NCBI RefSeq assembly: GCF_028464225.1
Contig: NZ_JAQPCN010000001.1
Location: 496,001 to 560,000, forward strand
DNA length: 64,000 bases
Reading direction: 5' to 3'
From: Zeaxanthinibacter sp. PT1
GTDB taxonomy: Bacteria; Bacteroidota; Bacteroidia; Flavobacteriales; Flavobacteriaceae
Below are positions 40,745 through 51,750 of the stretch, piece by piece. The position numbers and the translations under genes are program-made. Each line of letters begins with the position of its first letter. Position 1 is the first letter of the stretch. The notes beneath the pieces were generated by a model that saw only the letters and a list, made by a program, of their open reading frames with translations, ran no database searches and was not told where the DNA came from.

Positions 40745-41917
40745 ATGAAAAACGTATTATATATACCCCTAGCCCTCCTGCTTCTGGCCGCTTGTGGTGA
40801 TACTAAAGACCAATCTGTAGACGATATGATCTCTGATGCCAATCTTGAAACCCTACGTACTCGCCGCAGTAGTATTTCAGAACAGCAAAGATCACTGGAG
40901 GCAGACATTGCTAAATTGGATTCCGCGATCGCACTGCTGTCTGATGAGGAAAACTATCCATTGGTATCTACAATAGAGGCGACTGTTGCGCCATTTAATC
41001 ATTTCCTGGAATTACAGGGAGATGTAAAAACAAGGCAGAACGTCCTGGTTTACCCGGAAATGGGAGGAACCCTGGACCGAATCCTGGTTGCGGAAGGTCA
41101 GCGGGTTCAGAAGGGACAAGTACTGGCCAGGATCGATGATGGAGGAATGTCGAGCCAGCTTGGCCAACTCCGGACCCAGGCAGAATTAGCCAAAACAACT
41201 TTTGAGCGTCAAAAGAGGTTATGGGACCAGAAAATAGGATCGGAGATCCAGTACCTGCAGGCCAAAGCTAATTACGAAGCCCAGAAAGATGCCGTAACAC
41301 AGGCAGAAAGTCAGTTAGGAAAATCTACCATTCGCGCTCCTTTTTCAGGCATCGTGGATGATGTGATCAAGGATGAAGGAACCGTTGTAGCCCCAGGACC
41401 AGGATCTGAAGTTTTCCGTATTGTGAACCTGTCTGATATGTATATAGAAGTAGAGGTGCCTGAACGCTATGTAGGAAGTGTTACCGAGGGGAAGGAAGTA
41501 AAAGTCTTCTTCCCGGTTCTCGGTGACAGTATCACCACCCGGGTGAGGACTACCGGGAATTTTATAAACCCCAACAACCGTTCTTTCACCGTAGAGATCC
41601 CAGTTCCCAATAAGCAAGGCAAGATCAAACCCAACCTGACGGCCAGGGTAATGATCAATGATTACACTAATGAAGAAGCCATCCTAATCCCCCAAAGTAT
41701 CATTTCTGAAAACGCGGAAGGCGAGCAATATACCTACCTGGCGGCCGATCCTGAGAATGGGAATGCCATTGCTAGAAGATCGATCATCACCACCGGGCTA
41801 ACCCAGGGCAATGAAGTGGAGATTCTCAGTGGTTTAAAAGCCGGAGACCGGTTGATCAAAGAAGGAGCACGTAGTGTAAAGGACGGGCAGAAAGTAGAAT
41901 TATTAAACCAGGAATAG
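40745..41917 (+). CDS. RND efflux periplasmic adaptor, lipoprotein
   Basis: The 390-aa membrane-fusion protein has a lipobox (LLLAAC) and an N-terminal coiled region (TLRTRRSSISEQQRSLEADI). The lipoyl/barrel-sandwich halves follow (GGTLDRILVAEGQRVQKGQV and STIRAPFSGIVDDVIKDEGT), then the β-barrel (YIEVEVPERYVGSVTEGKEV) and a membrane-proximal domain ending ARSVKDGQKVELLNQE. The ATG at 40745 starts the lipoprotein signal; a TTG 21 bp earlier opens a longer frame. Its stop TAG is immediately followed by the pump ATG. Confidence 0.92.
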   Translation: MKNVLYIPLALLLLAACGDTKDQSVDDMISDANLETLRTRRSSISEQQRSLEADIAKLDSAIALLSDEENYPLVSTIEATVAPFNHFLELQGDVKTRQNVLVYPEMGGTLDRILVAEGQRVQKGQVLARIDDGGMSSQLGQLRTQAELAKTTFERQKRLWDQKIGSEIQYLQAKANYEAQKDAVTQAESQLGKSTIRAPFSGIVDDVIKDEGTVVAPGPGSEVFRIVNLSDMYIEVEVPERYVGSVTEGKEVKVFFPVLGDSITTRVRTTGNFINPNNRSFTVEIPVPNKQGKIKPNLTARVMINDYTNEEAILIPQSIISENAEGEQYTYLAADPENGNAIARRSIITTGLTQGNEVEILSGLKAGDRLIKEGARSVKDGQKVELLNQE

Positions 41918-44900
41918 ATGAGCAAACAACAAAAGAATGCGAACAAGGAATTCTGGCTGTCTTCCTGGGCCATCGATAACCCTTCGGTTATCTATGTAAT
42001 GATCGGTTTGTTCCTGTTTATCGGGATCAGTTCATACAACGCGTTACCAAGGGAAGATTTCCCGGAAATCGTAGAGACCAAGGTGTACATCAGCACACCC
42101 TACCCAGGGAATACCGCAGAAGACATAGAACGATTAATTACAGATCCCCTGGAAGAACGACTGAAGAATGTCAGTAACCTGGTAGAGATCACCTCCACAT
42201 CACAGGAAGATTATTCGGTTATCACCGTAGAGTTTGACGAGGATATCTCTGTGGATGCAGCCAAACTGAAGGTCAAAGATGAAGTAGATGCGGAAAAGGC
42301 AAGCGAGGATTGGCCCACCTTTAACGGGGCTAAGGTAGAACCCAATGTGTTTGACCTGAACCTGTCTGAAGAATACCCCATCATGAACATCAACTTTACC
42401 GGTGATTACCCGGTGGAGAAACTCAAGGAGTTTGCCGAATACATGGAAGATGAGATCGAGGATATGCCAGAGATCAAAAAGGTAGATATTCGTGGTGCCC
42501 AGGAAAAAGAAGTAGAAGTAGCGGTAGATATTTATAAAATGATGGCCGCCAAGGTCAGCTTTAACGATGTTATCCAGGCCATTGCCAATGGGAACATGAC
42601 CATGTCTGCAGGCAACCTGAAAACCGCCAGCCAGAGACGAACCATCAGGGTGCTGGGCGAGATTGAAAATCCTGCCGCCCTGGAGAATTTCGTGGTAAAA
42701 TCAGAGAATGGTAATGCCGTTTACCTGAAAGATATCGCCACTGTATCTTTTGACGAGGAAGATAAGACCACCTATGCGAGAGAATTTGGTGAGAGCGTAG
42801 TCATGCTAGATATTAAGAAGCGAGCCGGGAAGAATGCTATTGCCGCCGCAGACCAGATCAAAGCACTGGTCAAGGACTTACAGGAAAATTATTATCCGGC
42901 AGACCTACACATCTCAATTGCAAACGATTCTTCTACACGTACCCTTAACCAGGTAGACGACCTGGTCAACAATATCATCTTTGGGATTCTGCTGGTCGTC
43001 ACTGTACTGATGTTCTTCTTAGGATTCAGGAATGCGCTCTTTGTAGGGTTCGCTATCCCGATGTCTATGTTCATGTCCTTTATGATCTTATCGGTATTGG
43101 GTTACACCCTGAACACCATGATCCTTTTTGGAATGATCATGGGACTTGGGATGTTGGTAGATAATGGTATCGTCGTGGTAGAGAATGTATATCGTCTTAT
43201 GGAAGACGAAGGCATGTCCAGGATAGAGGCCGCTAAAAAAGGAATTGGAGAAATTGCATTTCCCATCATTATTTCTACCCTGACCACGGTAGCCGCCTTT
43301 GTGCCCCTTGGCCTGTGGCCCGGGATCTTTGGGCAGTTTATGATCTATTTCCCCATCACCTTATCCGTAGTACTGGGATCTTCCCTTTTTGTGGCCATTT
43401 TCATGAACTCCATGCTGGTCTCCCAGTTTATGGACACCGGGGAGAAAGAACTCACTCGTAAACAATTGATTCGCGTAAGTATCATTCTCGTCGGGCTTGG
43501 AGCCTTTATCATGGTTCTCGGTGGCCCCGTAAGAGGGTTTGGTACGGTTATGATCCTTACCGCCATCATGTTCTGGGTTTATAAATATTTTATCAAACGA
43601 TGGGCAAGTAATTTCCAGAACAATACCATGAGCCGTTTTGAGAATTGGTATGAAAAACGCCTGAAGCATGCGCTTAGGGGCAAAAACGTATACTGGTATT
43701 TTGGGGTGACCTTCTTTATGCTTATCGCGGTGTTTATGCTCTTTGGCATGTCTGTGGGAAGCGGACGGACCAAGATCGAATTCTTTCCGGATAATATCCC
43801 GAACGAGATATACGTGTATATCGAATATCCGCAGGGTACTTCTATTGAGAAGACTAACGAGATCACCCAGGATATTGAGAGAAGGGTGTACGCTATCGCT
43901 AACCGGGATAAGTACACAGACGGCGATGAGAATTACCTGGTGGCCTCAGCGGTTTCACAGGTCGGTGAAGGTGCAGGTAACCCCTTTACAGATGGGGGAT
44001 CTTCAGCAGAAATGCCCCACCGGGGTAAGGTGACCTTGTCCATGCGCGAATTTAAATACAGGAACGGACTGGATACGGAAAACCTCAGGGCAGAGATACA
44101 GCAGGAATTGCAAGGGATTTACCCCGGTGTCGCGTTATCCGTTGAAAAAGACGCTGCAGGTCCTCCTGCGGGCTACCCCATCAATATTGAGCTGGAAGGA
44201 AAGGATTACAACCAGCTGATCAACACTGCTGAAGATATCAGGAATTTTATCAATGCTGAAAATATCGCGGGGATAGAAGAACTGAAGATCGATGTCAATA
44301 AGGGGAAACCGGCCATGGAAGTGGTAGTAGACCGTGAAAAGGCAGGGGAACTCGGTGTGGCCGTTGGCCAGGTGGGTTCACAGCTCAGGCGTTCTATCTT
44401 TGGAGAAAAAGCAGGTGTCTATAAAGAAGAAGGTGAAGATTACGATATCAATGTCCGTTTTAATGAAGACCTGCGGTATAACAAAAATGCCCTTTTTAAC
44501 CAGAACATCATCTTCAGGGATCCCGCTAACGGGCAGATCAAAGAAATCCCGATCTCTGCCGTTGCATCCCAGCGTAATACCTCTGCCTTCAGTGCCATCA
44601 AGCACCGTGACAACGAGAGGGTAGTTACCATATATTCCGGTTTAAAACCGGGCTTTACGGATGCTGCCGCCATCGTAGAAGAGATTAAAAAGGAAATGGA
44701 AAGTTTTAAGGGGATCCCGGAGGGAGTAGCCATAGACTACACCGGGCAGATCGAGGAACAGAACAAACAGATGAACTTCTTAGTAGGTGCCTTTTTTGGT
44801 GGTCTTGGACTTATACTTTTAATCCTTATCTTCCAGTTTGGCGGAATTTCCAAACCACTGATCATCATGATCGCCATTTTCCTGAGTTTTATCGGGGTCT

Positions 44901-45424
44901 TTGGCGGATTGATGCTGACCGGCTGGTCTTTCGTGATCATGATGACCATGATGGGAATTATTTCCCTGGCGGGGATCGTGGTGAATAACGGAGTAGTTCT
45001 ACTAGACTATACCCAGATCCTGATCGATCGTAAAAAGCTTGCCCTGGGTATGGACGATTCGGACATGTTAAGCCGGGACGAGGTAAGGCAGGTCATCGTT
45101 CAGAGTGGAAAAGCGCGTTTAAGGCCTGTGGTCCTGACCGCGATTACTACGGTCCTTGGACTGATCCCGTTGGCCATAGGGTTAAACATTGACTTTTTCT
45201 CACTGTTCACGAATTTTGACCCAAACATATATGTCGGTGGAGACAACGTGATCTTCTGGGGGCCATTGGCCTGGACGGTGATCTTTGGCTTACTGGTCGC
45301 CACTTTCTTAACCCTGATCATCGTACCGGTATTATTCAATATCAGTTACCGGATCAAGATCGGGATGCGGAGAAAGGTCAATGCCCTAAAAAGTGACACT
45401 TCATCACTGCAGGATGCCGCATAA
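41918..45424 (+). CDS. RND efflux pump, inner-membrane transporter
   Basis: The 1168-aa hydrophobe/amphiphile-type RND pump has the order TM1, porter domain, TM2-6, porter domain, TM7-12. Motifs include LPREDFPEIVETKVYISTPY, PGNTAEDIERLITDPLEERL, GLGMLVDNGIVVVENVYRLM in TM4 with the proton-relay acidic residue, and the matching SLAGIVVNNGVVLLDYTQIL in TM10. It is longer than AcrB by about 120 aa, partly from an extra segment with two helices after TM6 (about residues 520-570, LIRVSIILVGLGAFIMVLGG). Substrates are unknown. A strong terminator ends the operon. Confidence 0.93.
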   Translation: MSKQQKNANKEFWLSSWAIDNPSVIYVMIGLFLFIGISSYNALPREDFPEIVETKVYISTPYPGNTAEDIERLITDPLEERLKNVSNLVEITSTSQEDYSVITVEFDEDISVDAAKLKVKDEVDAEKASEDWPTFNGAKVEPNVFDLNLSEEYPIMNINFTGDYPVEKLKEFAEYMEDEIEDMPEIKKVDIRGAQEKEVEVAVDIYKMMAAKVSFNDVIQAIANGNMTMSAGNLKTASQRRTIRVLGEIENPAALENFVVKSENGNAVYLKDIATVSFDEEDKTTYAREFGESVVMLDIKKRAGKNAIAAADQIKALVKDLQENYYPADLHISIANDSSTRTLNQVDDLVNNIIFGILLVVTVLMFFLGFRNALFVGFAIPMSMFMSFMILSVLGYTLNTMILFGMIMGLGMLVDNGIVVVENVYRLMEDEGMSRIEAAKKGIGEIAFPIIISTLTTVAAFVPLGLWPGIFGQFMIYFPITLSVVLGSSLFVAIFMNSMLVSQFMDTGEKELTRKQLIRVSIILVGLGAFIMVLGGPVRGFGTVMILTAIMFWVYKYFIKRWASNFQNNTMSRFENWYEKRLKHALRGKNVYWYFGVTFFMLIAVFMLFGMSVGSGRTKIEFFPDNIPNEIYVYIEYPQGTSIEKTNEITQDIERRVYAIANRDKYTDGDENYLVASAVSQVGEGAGNPFTDGGSSAEMPHRGKVTLSMREFKYRNGLDTENLRAEIQQELQGIYPGVALSVEKDAAGPPAGYPINIELEGKDYNQLINTAEDIRNFINAENIAGIEELKIDVNKGKPAMEVVVDREKAGELGVAVGQVGSQLRRSIFGEKAGVYKEEGEDYDINVRFNEDLRYNKNALFNQNIIFRDPANGQIKEIPISAVASQRNTSAFSAIKHRDNERVVTIYSGLKPGFTDAAAIVEEIKKEMESFKGIPEGVAIDYTGQIEEQNKQMNFLVGAFFGGLGLILLILIFQFGGISKPLIIMIAIFLSFIGVFGGLMLTGWSFVIMMTMMGIISLAGIVVNNGVVLLDYTQILIDRKKLALGMDDSDMLSRDEVRQVIVQSGKARLRPVVLTAITTVLGLIPLAIGLNIDFFSLFTNFDPNIYVGGDNVIFWGPLAWTVIFGLLVATFLTLIIVPVLFNISYRIKIGMRRKVNALKSDTSSLQDAA

Positions 45425-45443
45425 GGTTATGGAACACTAAAAT

Positions 45444-45473
45444 AAAAGCCCCGTGGATATCCACGGGGCTTTT
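45444..45473. terminator. Bidirectional terminator between the pump and SusD
   Basis: AAAAGCCCCGTGGAT and ATCCACGGGGCTTTT form a 15-bp palindrome with flanking A and T runs. It lies 19 bp after the pump stop and 25 bp past the SusD stop on the other strand. Confidence 0.9.
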
Positions 45474-45498
45474 TAGGTTTAATTGGTTAGTTAGTGTT

Positions 45499-46818
45499 CT
45501 ATTCGTTCTCCGATAATGGGATCGGGAAAACATTGAATATCAGGTCTCCCGTTCTGTCTGTAGGCAGAGTACTGGACAGGTTGTACCTTCTTAGGTCAAA
45601 CATCCTGTGATTCTCAGCCCAAAGCGAGTAACGCCTTTGCTGTAGCATCTCTGAGGTAAGTCCATCAGCAGTTACAGGACCAGCATAGGCACCCAACCCG
45701 GCAGAAGCACGGATAATGTTCAGTGCGGTTTCAGCATCACCAAGGTTACCGGCACCAATACTGGCTTCGGCGTATAATAAGATAAGCTCTTCGTTCCTGA
45801 TGATATCAATAGGAGAAACGTTAGACTCGTATAAAGCCGTCTGGTAGTCTCCTCCAAGTCCATCCTGGGTTGTAGGGTTTGCACGAAGGGAGGTTTTTTC
45901 ATCTACCCTTGTATCCCCTGCTTCTGCATCTGCAATCCATGATGGGTGTACAATGATCTGGTCCCCGTTATTATCCTGGATCTTGAACAAACCATTGGTG
46001 GCGTCACCGCTGGCCAGGCTGAAAACATGCTTAGGTCCAACATTCAGATCACCATTAAGGTCAAGGTAAGAGTTAGACAGAGCGGTCAGTGCTGCCCCGC
46101 TATCTCCGTCGTAAACGGCTGCAAGTGCTGCAACTGCCCTGTTGAACTCGGCAAAGGTTGCCGGAGTATTAAATCCGTCAAATCCTGCCAATGGGAAATT
46201 GAACTCTGCTCCTGCGCTGTTCAGATCGCCCTGGGCTTCGTCAATTAGCGCCCGTACCTGGTCCATAGCCGGACCAAAATCCAGGATAGGCCCTAAATTA
46301 TCAGGATCAGACACATCTATTCGTGCCCTCCCGTAAGATTTAAGTACCTGTATCAGTTCATAAGCCTGTATGGTCTTAGCAAAACCCCTGTATCCGGCTT
46401 TTTCAGCCTCGGTCACAGATTCCGTATTCTCCAATGCTTCTAGCAGGATGTTCGCATTCTTATAGCAAGTATAGCGCCCATCCCAAGGAGCCGTGGTATA
46501 GAAGGAGTTGTTATCAAGTCCACTACCATTCTTTCCTAGCAGGTCTCCCGTGTTTCGAGGATCTGCATCAAAAAGATAGAGTTCCCTTGCCATGGTACCT
46601 GATCCGGTGGTCTGGATCGCTAAGGAGTTTCGCATACTTGCTTCCACTCCTACTACAAGGTTATTTAATTGGTTTTCCGACGCATTGGTCAGGATCCCTG
46701 AAAGGCTGGGCCTGTTCGGGTCTACCTGGTCATCAAATGAGCAGGAGACGGTCAGGGTCGCCACCACCCCCATTACTAACAGGGTGGTCTTGGATATATA
46801 TAAATTAAGTTTCTTCAT
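45499..46818 (-). CDS. SusD/RagB family surface lipoprotein
   Basis: The 439-aa protein has a lipoprotein signal with lipobox TVSC (MGVVATLTVSCSFDD). It has the TPR-rich SusD fold: AYELIQVLKSYGRARIDVSD, AVAALAAVYDGDSGAALTAL, LILLYAEASIGAGNLGDAET, and the C-terminal MLQQRRYSLWAENHRMFDLR, followed by RYNL. SusD captures substrate at the surface for its SusC channel, which is encoded 9 bp upstream on the same strand. No glycoside hydrolase or peptidase is next to it, so the nutrient is not evident. Confidence 0.94.
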   Translation of the reverse strand: MKKLNLYISKTTLLVMGVVATLTVSCSFDDQVDPNRPSLSGILTNASENQLNNLVVGVEASMRNSLAIQTTGSGTMARELYLFDADPRNTGDLLGKNGSGLDNNSFYTTAPWDGRYTCYKNANILLEALENTESVTEAEKAGYRGFAKTIQAYELIQVLKSYGRARIDVSDPDNLGPILDFGPAMDQVRALIDEAQGDLNSAGAEFNFPLAGFDGFNTPATFAEFNRAVAALAAVYDGDSGAALTALSNSYLDLNGDLNVGPKHVFSLASGDATNGLFKIQDNNGDQIIVHPSWIADAEAGDTRVDEKTSLRANPTTQDGLGGDYQTALYESNVSPIDIIRNEELILLYAEASIGAGNLGDAETALNIIRASAGLGAYAGPVTADGLTSEMLQQRRYSLWAENHRMFDLRRYNLSSTLPTDRTGDLIFNVFPIPLSENE

Positions 46819-46827
46819 CGCGATTTT

Positions 46828-49749
46828 TTAAAAGTTAACATTCAGATTCAGGTAGAACTGCTTGGTGCTTGGGTAAGGTGTTACCTCTATCCCTGAAGAA
46901 AGTCCTGCTCCACCATTGGTAGATACTTCCGGATCGTAGCTGCTGTAATCCGTGATCGTAAAGATGTTCCTTCCGGACACCCCTATCTTAACTCCCTCTA
47001 CAGTATCCCCGAAGAAATCCAGGGCACTTTGTGGAAGACGATAGCTGATCGCAGCTTCTCTTAATCTCAGGTAGCCCGCTGGCTCGATAAATCGAGAAGC
47101 GACAAATCCAAGACCTGATCGCTCTATTCCTGCCGGTGTATCCAGGTCAGGAGAAGTTCCCCCTAAATCTGTAAGCAGTGTGGACAGGTTGATATTCTCT
47201 CCACCTTTTTTCCAGTGTAATAGGAAAGAAACATCCCATTGCTTATGTATTGTCATCTGGTTAGCAAAACCCATTTGGAAGTCGGGCTCGGCATTACCCA
47301 GCTGAGTTGGAGTACCGTCTACGTTCCCCACTAATTGGGTAACAGGCCTTCCTTCTTGTATGTAATAAGTTCCAAGACCTAATCCAAATCCGGCTCCCGG
47401 CTGTGGGAAGGCAGGCACTTCTAGCCTGGTCACTTCAGAACGGTTGAACCAGAAGTTCACGTTAGAATTCCAGGTAAAGTTTTCATTGGTGAAAGGATAG
47501 GTATTCAATCCTACTTCCAGACCGTAGTTCTTAAGGTCTGCAAGGTTGGTAGTTTCTGTATTGAATCCTGTTGATGTCGGTAGCGCACGGCTTAATAGCA
47601 AGTCGCGTACATTACGGTTGTAGTAAGAAACTTCTAAACTCACACGGTCTCCGAAACCTGCGTCTATACCTACCTCGAATTCTGCCGAAGTTTCCGGCTG
47701 TACGTCTGGATCACCTTTCAGAGCTCCGATAGAGGATCCTCCGTTTCCACCGATAGACACCTGGTTAAGTCCTGTAAAAGCAGATCCGAAGGTCGCCGGT
47801 GTACCAGTCTCTCCGTATGCTGTCCTTAGCTTTAAACGATCTACTAATCCTGGTGTCCAGAATTCAAAGTTATGCAGGTTAACCGCTAAAGATGCCTTTG
47901 GAAAACCAAAGAATTCATTAGGGTCCCCGTTCAGGGTAGACTTATCTAGCCTGTACCCTACGGTCCCGATGAACTGGTCGCGATAATTACCTTCCAGCTG
48001 TCCAAAATATCCAAACTCTTTTACGGTAGAAGTAGTCTGGTTAATCTGTTGTGCCGCTCCTTGGGAAAGATTCGTCTGGTTAGGGATCAACTGGGTCGCC
48101 TGGTTAAAGATCAGGTCGGCCTGTTGCTCCACGTAAGATATACCGGCCTGTGAGGTCAGTGAAAGATCACCATCCATGGCTTCCCTGTTCCAAACAGCGA
48201 TTCCCTGGTAGTTGAAGTTGGTGAAGTTATTCCTACCCTCACCGATAAATCCATTCTGGTTTCCTCTTTGTGCCTGGTGAATCTCAGGAACGTATACATA
48301 GGTTTCGTTTGCCAGGTAATCCAGTCCACCGTTAAAGATGAATCTCACATTATCCCTGTCTGTTTGCAGGAAATTCGTAGTAAAACGAAGTCCCTGGATA
48401 AAACGGTTGTTATTGTCTTCGTTCAGGGCAAGATCTCTTACCAGGATAGGGTTTCCTGAATAGTTCGGGTTATCCGGGTAATTCCCTGTATCGTCCGGGA
48501 AAAGGTTGATCCATGGACGGGTAAAGGCCAGGGTATAACCGTAGCTCAGTCCACCTTCGTTCTCGTTCCCCGTAAAACTACGGCTGGATCCACTCCTTAC
48601 ATAGTTCGAAGAAATGGAGAAGTTGAACGTCTTAGAGATATCGTGATCAATATTGGCACGAACATTAAAACGGTCGAAGCCTGTATTTTTAATGATACCC
48701 TCTTCATCCCTGTAGGAAGCCCCAACATAAAAACGAGTTTTTTCACTACCTCCTTTTGCACTGATCTGCGTATCTGTGATCAAGCCGGTTTCCCCGTAGA
48801 TCTCGTCCTCGTAATCGATCAAACCGCCGTTGGCAATTGCCTGGTTATAAAGAGCAACCTCGGCAGCTCCGAATGTAGACTCTACATTGGCAGCCGTCCA
48901 TGGGCGCATGCCCAGCTTATTAATTATGGTGTTGAAACCGGTATCCTGGCTAAAGCTGATATCGGTCTTTCCTAATTTACCACGCTTGGTAGTAATAATT
49001 ACTACCCCGGCGTTAGAACCGGAACCGTAGATGGCCGCAGCAGAGGCTCCTTTAAGGATCTCGATATTTTCAATGTCGTTCGGATCAAGGTCGGCAATAC
49101 GGTTGGCCGAGTTTTCTTCGTTCCCCCTGTTTGCACCGGAGGCAAAACGTAATCCAGAAGGAATTTCCCTGTTATTGACAAAGACCCCGTCAATAATATA
49201 TAATGGCTGGTTATTACCGTTAATAGAAGAGATACCCCGTAAACGAAGTGCGATTCCTCCCCCGGGCGCTCCCGAAGAAGAGGTAATGTTCACCCCTGTT
49301 ACTTTACCGTATAAGGCTCCATCCAGCGTACTCTGTCCTGTTGTACCTACGAGTTCCTCTGAAGATACTGTAGCCACAGCGTTGGCCAGGTTCCTTCTTT
49401 TGATCGAAGTACCCAGACCGGTTACTACTACTTCATCCAATCCTGTTGCGGATTCACCCATCTCTACATTCAGCGTGGTAGCGCCGTTTACCGGGAATTC
49501 ACTGGTTTCATATCCCAATGAAGAAAAGACTAGTGTTGCAGGAAAGTTTTGCACTACCAGGTCGTAATTTCCATCAAAGTCAGTAGTGGTTCCTGTGGTA
49601 GTACCCTTTATAATCACATTGACCCCGGGTAAAGGCTGTCCATTCACGGCATCGGTCACCGTTCCGCTGACCGTCCCCTGTGCAAGGGCGAGGACCGGCA
49701 GAAAAAACAGCAGCCCAAGGCACCATTGCAATAGTTGATTTTTGTTCAT
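46828..49749 (-). CDS. SusC/RagA family TonB-linked outer-membrane transporter
   Basis: The 973-aa protein has a signal peptide (WCLGLLFFLPVLALAQ) and a carboxypeptidase-regulatory-like domain (GTVSGTVTDAVNGQPLPGVN, then GTTTDFDGNYDL). The plug domain has DEVVVTGLGTSIKRRNLANA, LRGISSINGNNQPLYIIDG and KGASAAAIYGSGSNAGVVII. The 22-strand barrel ends YPSTKQFYLNLNVNF. It imports glycans or peptides with SusD, powered by TonB. No anti-sigma/ECF pair or hybrid two-component regulator is seen next to it. Confidence 0.95.
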   Translation of the reverse strand: MNKNQLLQWCLGLLFFLPVLALAQGTVSGTVTDAVNGQPLPGVNVIIKGTTTGTTTDFDGNYDLVVQNFPATLVFSSLGYETSEFPVNGATTLNVEMGESATGLDEVVVTGLGTSIKRRNLANAVATVSSEELVGTTGQSTLDGALYGKVTGVNITSSSGAPGGGIALRLRGISSINGNNQPLYIIDGVFVNNREIPSGLRFASGANRGNEENSANRIADLDPNDIENIEILKGASAAAIYGSGSNAGVVIITTKRGKLGKTDISFSQDTGFNTIINKLGMRPWTAANVESTFGAAEVALYNQAIANGGLIDYEDEIYGETGLITDTQISAKGGSEKTRFYVGASYRDEEGIIKNTGFDRFNVRANIDHDISKTFNFSISSNYVRSGSSRSFTGNENEGGLSYGYTLAFTRPWINLFPDDTGNYPDNPNYSGNPILVRDLALNEDNNNRFIQGLRFTTNFLQTDRDNVRFIFNGGLDYLANETYVYVPEIHQAQRGNQNGFIGEGRNNFTNFNYQGIAVWNREAMDGDLSLTSQAGISYVEQQADLIFNQATQLIPNQTNLSQGAAQQINQTTSTVKEFGYFGQLEGNYRDQFIGTVGYRLDKSTLNGDPNEFFGFPKASLAVNLHNFEFWTPGLVDRLKLRTAYGETGTPATFGSAFTGLNQVSIGGNGGSSIGALKGDPDVQPETSAEFEVGIDAGFGDRVSLEVSYYNRNVRDLLLSRALPTSTGFNTETTNLADLKNYGLEVGLNTYPFTNENFTWNSNVNFWFNRSEVTRLEVPAFPQPGAGFGLGLGTYYIQEGRPVTQLVGNVDGTPTQLGNAEPDFQMGFANQMTIHKQWDVSFLLHWKKGGENINLSTLLTDLGGTSPDLDTPAGIERSGLGFVASRFIEPAGYLRLREAAISYRLPQSALDFFGDTVEGVKIGVSGRNIFTITDYSSYDPEVSTNGGAGLSSGIEVTPYPSTKQFYLNLNVNF

Positions 49750-49910
49750 AATCGTTGATTTGTTATAGTTATTCGCCTACCAATGTAGCGAAGTTTTCGA
49801 TTATCCAAAAATTTCATTTGTTAATTACATCGTTTGAGAATAGGCGGATACCAGGATAAAATGCCGGTGAAAATTAGCCTTGAGTCCTAGGGGGTGCCAG
49901 CAGTTCTTCT

Positions 49911-49918
49911 TACATTTG
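49911..49918 (+). promoter_or_regulatory. Candidate -7 box for aspS
   Basis: TACATTTG matches TAnnTTTG, 24 bp before the aspS start. No well-spaced TTG was found upstream. Confidence 0.4.
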
Positions 49919-49942
49919 CGCCGGTAAATTAAGAAAGCCATT

Positions 49943-51691
49943 ATGTTCAGAAACCATACATGCGGGGCGCTGAGAGCGTCCGATATCGGAAAAGAAGTCA
50001 CCCTGTCAGGATGGGTACAGAAGCTGAGAGATAAGGGATTCGTGGTTTGGGTAGACCTCCGCGACCGCTATGGAATCGTACAATTAGTATTTGATGAGGA
50101 GCGAACTCCGGCCGAATTATTGGACAAGGCCCGGCACCTGGGACGCGAATTTGTCCTTAAAGTACAAGGAAAAGTCATAGAGCGGACCTCTAAGAATCCT
50201 AATATTCCTACCGGGGATATCGAAGTACTTGTAAGCGAACTGGAGATTCTGAACAAAGCGATGGTACCTCCTTTTACTATTGAAGACCAGACCGATGGCG
50301 GGGAAGACCTCCGTATGAAATATCGTTACCTGGATATCAGGAGAAACCCGGTGAAGAATAACCTTATCTTTCGGCATAAGGTCACCATGGAAGTGCGGAA
50401 TTACCTTTCAGAACAAGGCTTCATCGAAGTGGAAACCCCTTACCTTATAAAATCCACACCTGAAGGTGCCAGGGATTTCGTAGTCCCCAGCCGGATGAAC
50501 GAAGGGCAGTTCTACGCCTTACCACAATCGCCCCAGACCTTTAAGCAATTGCTGATGGTTGGAGGCATGGATCGTTATTTCCAGATCGTAAAATGTTTCA
50601 GGGATGAGGACCTCAGGGCAGACCGTCAACCGGAATTCACCCAGATTGATTGCGAGATGGCCTTTGTGACCCAGGAAGATATACTGCAGGCTTTTGAAGG
50701 ACTGACGCGTCACCTGCTGAAGGCCATAAAAAATGTTGATGTTCCTTCTTTCCCCCGTATGACCTATGATGAAGCCATGAGCAAATACGGTAACGATAAA
50801 CCGGACATCCGTTTTGGAATGGAGTTCGGGGAACTGAACGATGTTGCCCAGCACAAGAATTTCAATGTCTTTAACAGCGCTGAACTGGTGGTAGGGATCG
50901 CAGTTCCGGAAGCGGCCTCTTACACCCGTAAAGAGATCGATGCCCTTATTGACTGGGTCAAAAGGCCCCAGGTAGGCGCCAAAGGAATGGTGTATGTAAA
51001 ATGTAACGAAGACGGAAGTTATAAATCCTCTGTTGATAAATTCTATAACCAGGAAGACCTGGCCGCATGGGCGGATGTCACCGGAGCAAAGCCCGGAGAC
51101 CTGATCTGTGTACTCTCCGGTGACAGCCATAGTACACGTACACAGCTTAGTGCCCTGCGGATGGAACTAGCCGGCAGGCTCGGGCTGCGTAAAGCCGATG
51201 AATTCGCCCCGCTGTGGGTCATTGACTTCCCCCTGCTTGAATGGGACGAGGAAAGCGGTAAGTACCACGCCATGCACCACCCGTTCACCTCTCCTAAACC
51301 CGGGCAATTGGAAATGCTTGACAGCGACCCGGCAGCAGTGAAGGCCAACGCCTATGACTTAGTCCTTAACGGGAATGAAATTGGCGGTGGCTCTATTCGT
51401 ATCCATGACAAGGCCACACAGGAAATCATGTTCAGACACCTTGGATTTACCCCTGAAGAGGCCAAAACCCAATTCGGTTTCCTTATGGATGCCTTCCAAT
51501 ACGGAGCACCACCACACGGGGGGATCGCCTTTGGATTAGACCGATTAGTTGCCATCCTTGGCGGACAGGAAACTATCAGGGATTTTATCGCCTTCCCGAA
51601 AAATAACAGTGGAAGGGATGTGATGATCGATGCGCCTGCTAAACTGGATGATGCCCAGTTGGCGGAGCTTCACCTGAAATTGGATACCTAA
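49943..51691 (+). CDS. aspS: Aspartyl-tRNA synthetase
   Basis: The 582-aa class IIb enzyme charges tRNA-Asp. The OB-fold anticodon domain ([20 protein letters not shown]) is followed by class II motif 1 ([20 protein letters not shown]), motif 2 ([20 protein letters not shown]), a bacterial GAD insertion domain (about residues 280-420) and motif 3 ([15 protein letters not shown]). The C-terminal [20 protein letters not shown] is typical. It follows its own promoter and stands ahead of the ClC gene (59-bp gap). Confidence 0.96.
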   Translation: MFRNHTCGALRASDIGKEVTLSGWVQKLRDKGFVVWVDLRDRYGIVQLVFDEERTPAELLDKARHLGREFVLKVQGKVIERTSKNPNIPTGDIEVLVSELEILNKAMVPPFTIEDQTDGGEDLRMKYRYLDIRRNPVKNNLIFRHKVTMEVRNYLSEQGFIEVETPYLIKSTPEGARDFVVPSRMNEGQFYALPQSPQTFKQLLMVGGMDRYFQIVKCFRDEDLRADRQPEFTQIDCEMAFVTQEDILQAFEGLTRHLLKAIKNVDVPSFPRMTYDEAMSKYGNDKPDIRFGMEFGELNDVAQHKNFNVFNSAELVVGIAVPEAASYTRKEIDALIDWVKRPQVGAKGMVYVKCNEDGSYKSSVDKFYNQEDLAAWADVTGAKPGDLICVLSGDSHSTRTQLSALRMELAGRLGLRKADEFAPLWVIDFPLLEWDEESGKYHAMHHPFTSPKPGQLEMLDSDPAAVKANAYDLVLNGNEIGGGSIRIHDKATQEIMFRHLGFTPEEAKTQFGFLMDAFQYGAPPHGGIAFGLDRLVAILGGQETIRDFIAFPKNNSGRDVMIDAPAKLDDAQLAELHLKLDT

Positions 51692-51750
51692 TCGCGGAAA
51701 ACCTTTAGCGGTTGCGGCAATTTTAATACCTTTAATCGTATAGCCCAAGA

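Noticed and set aside
45499-49749. Polysaccharide utilisation locus
   Set aside because: Only SusC and SusD are present; no glycoside hydrolase or regulator is adjacent, so a glycan substrate cannot be claimed.
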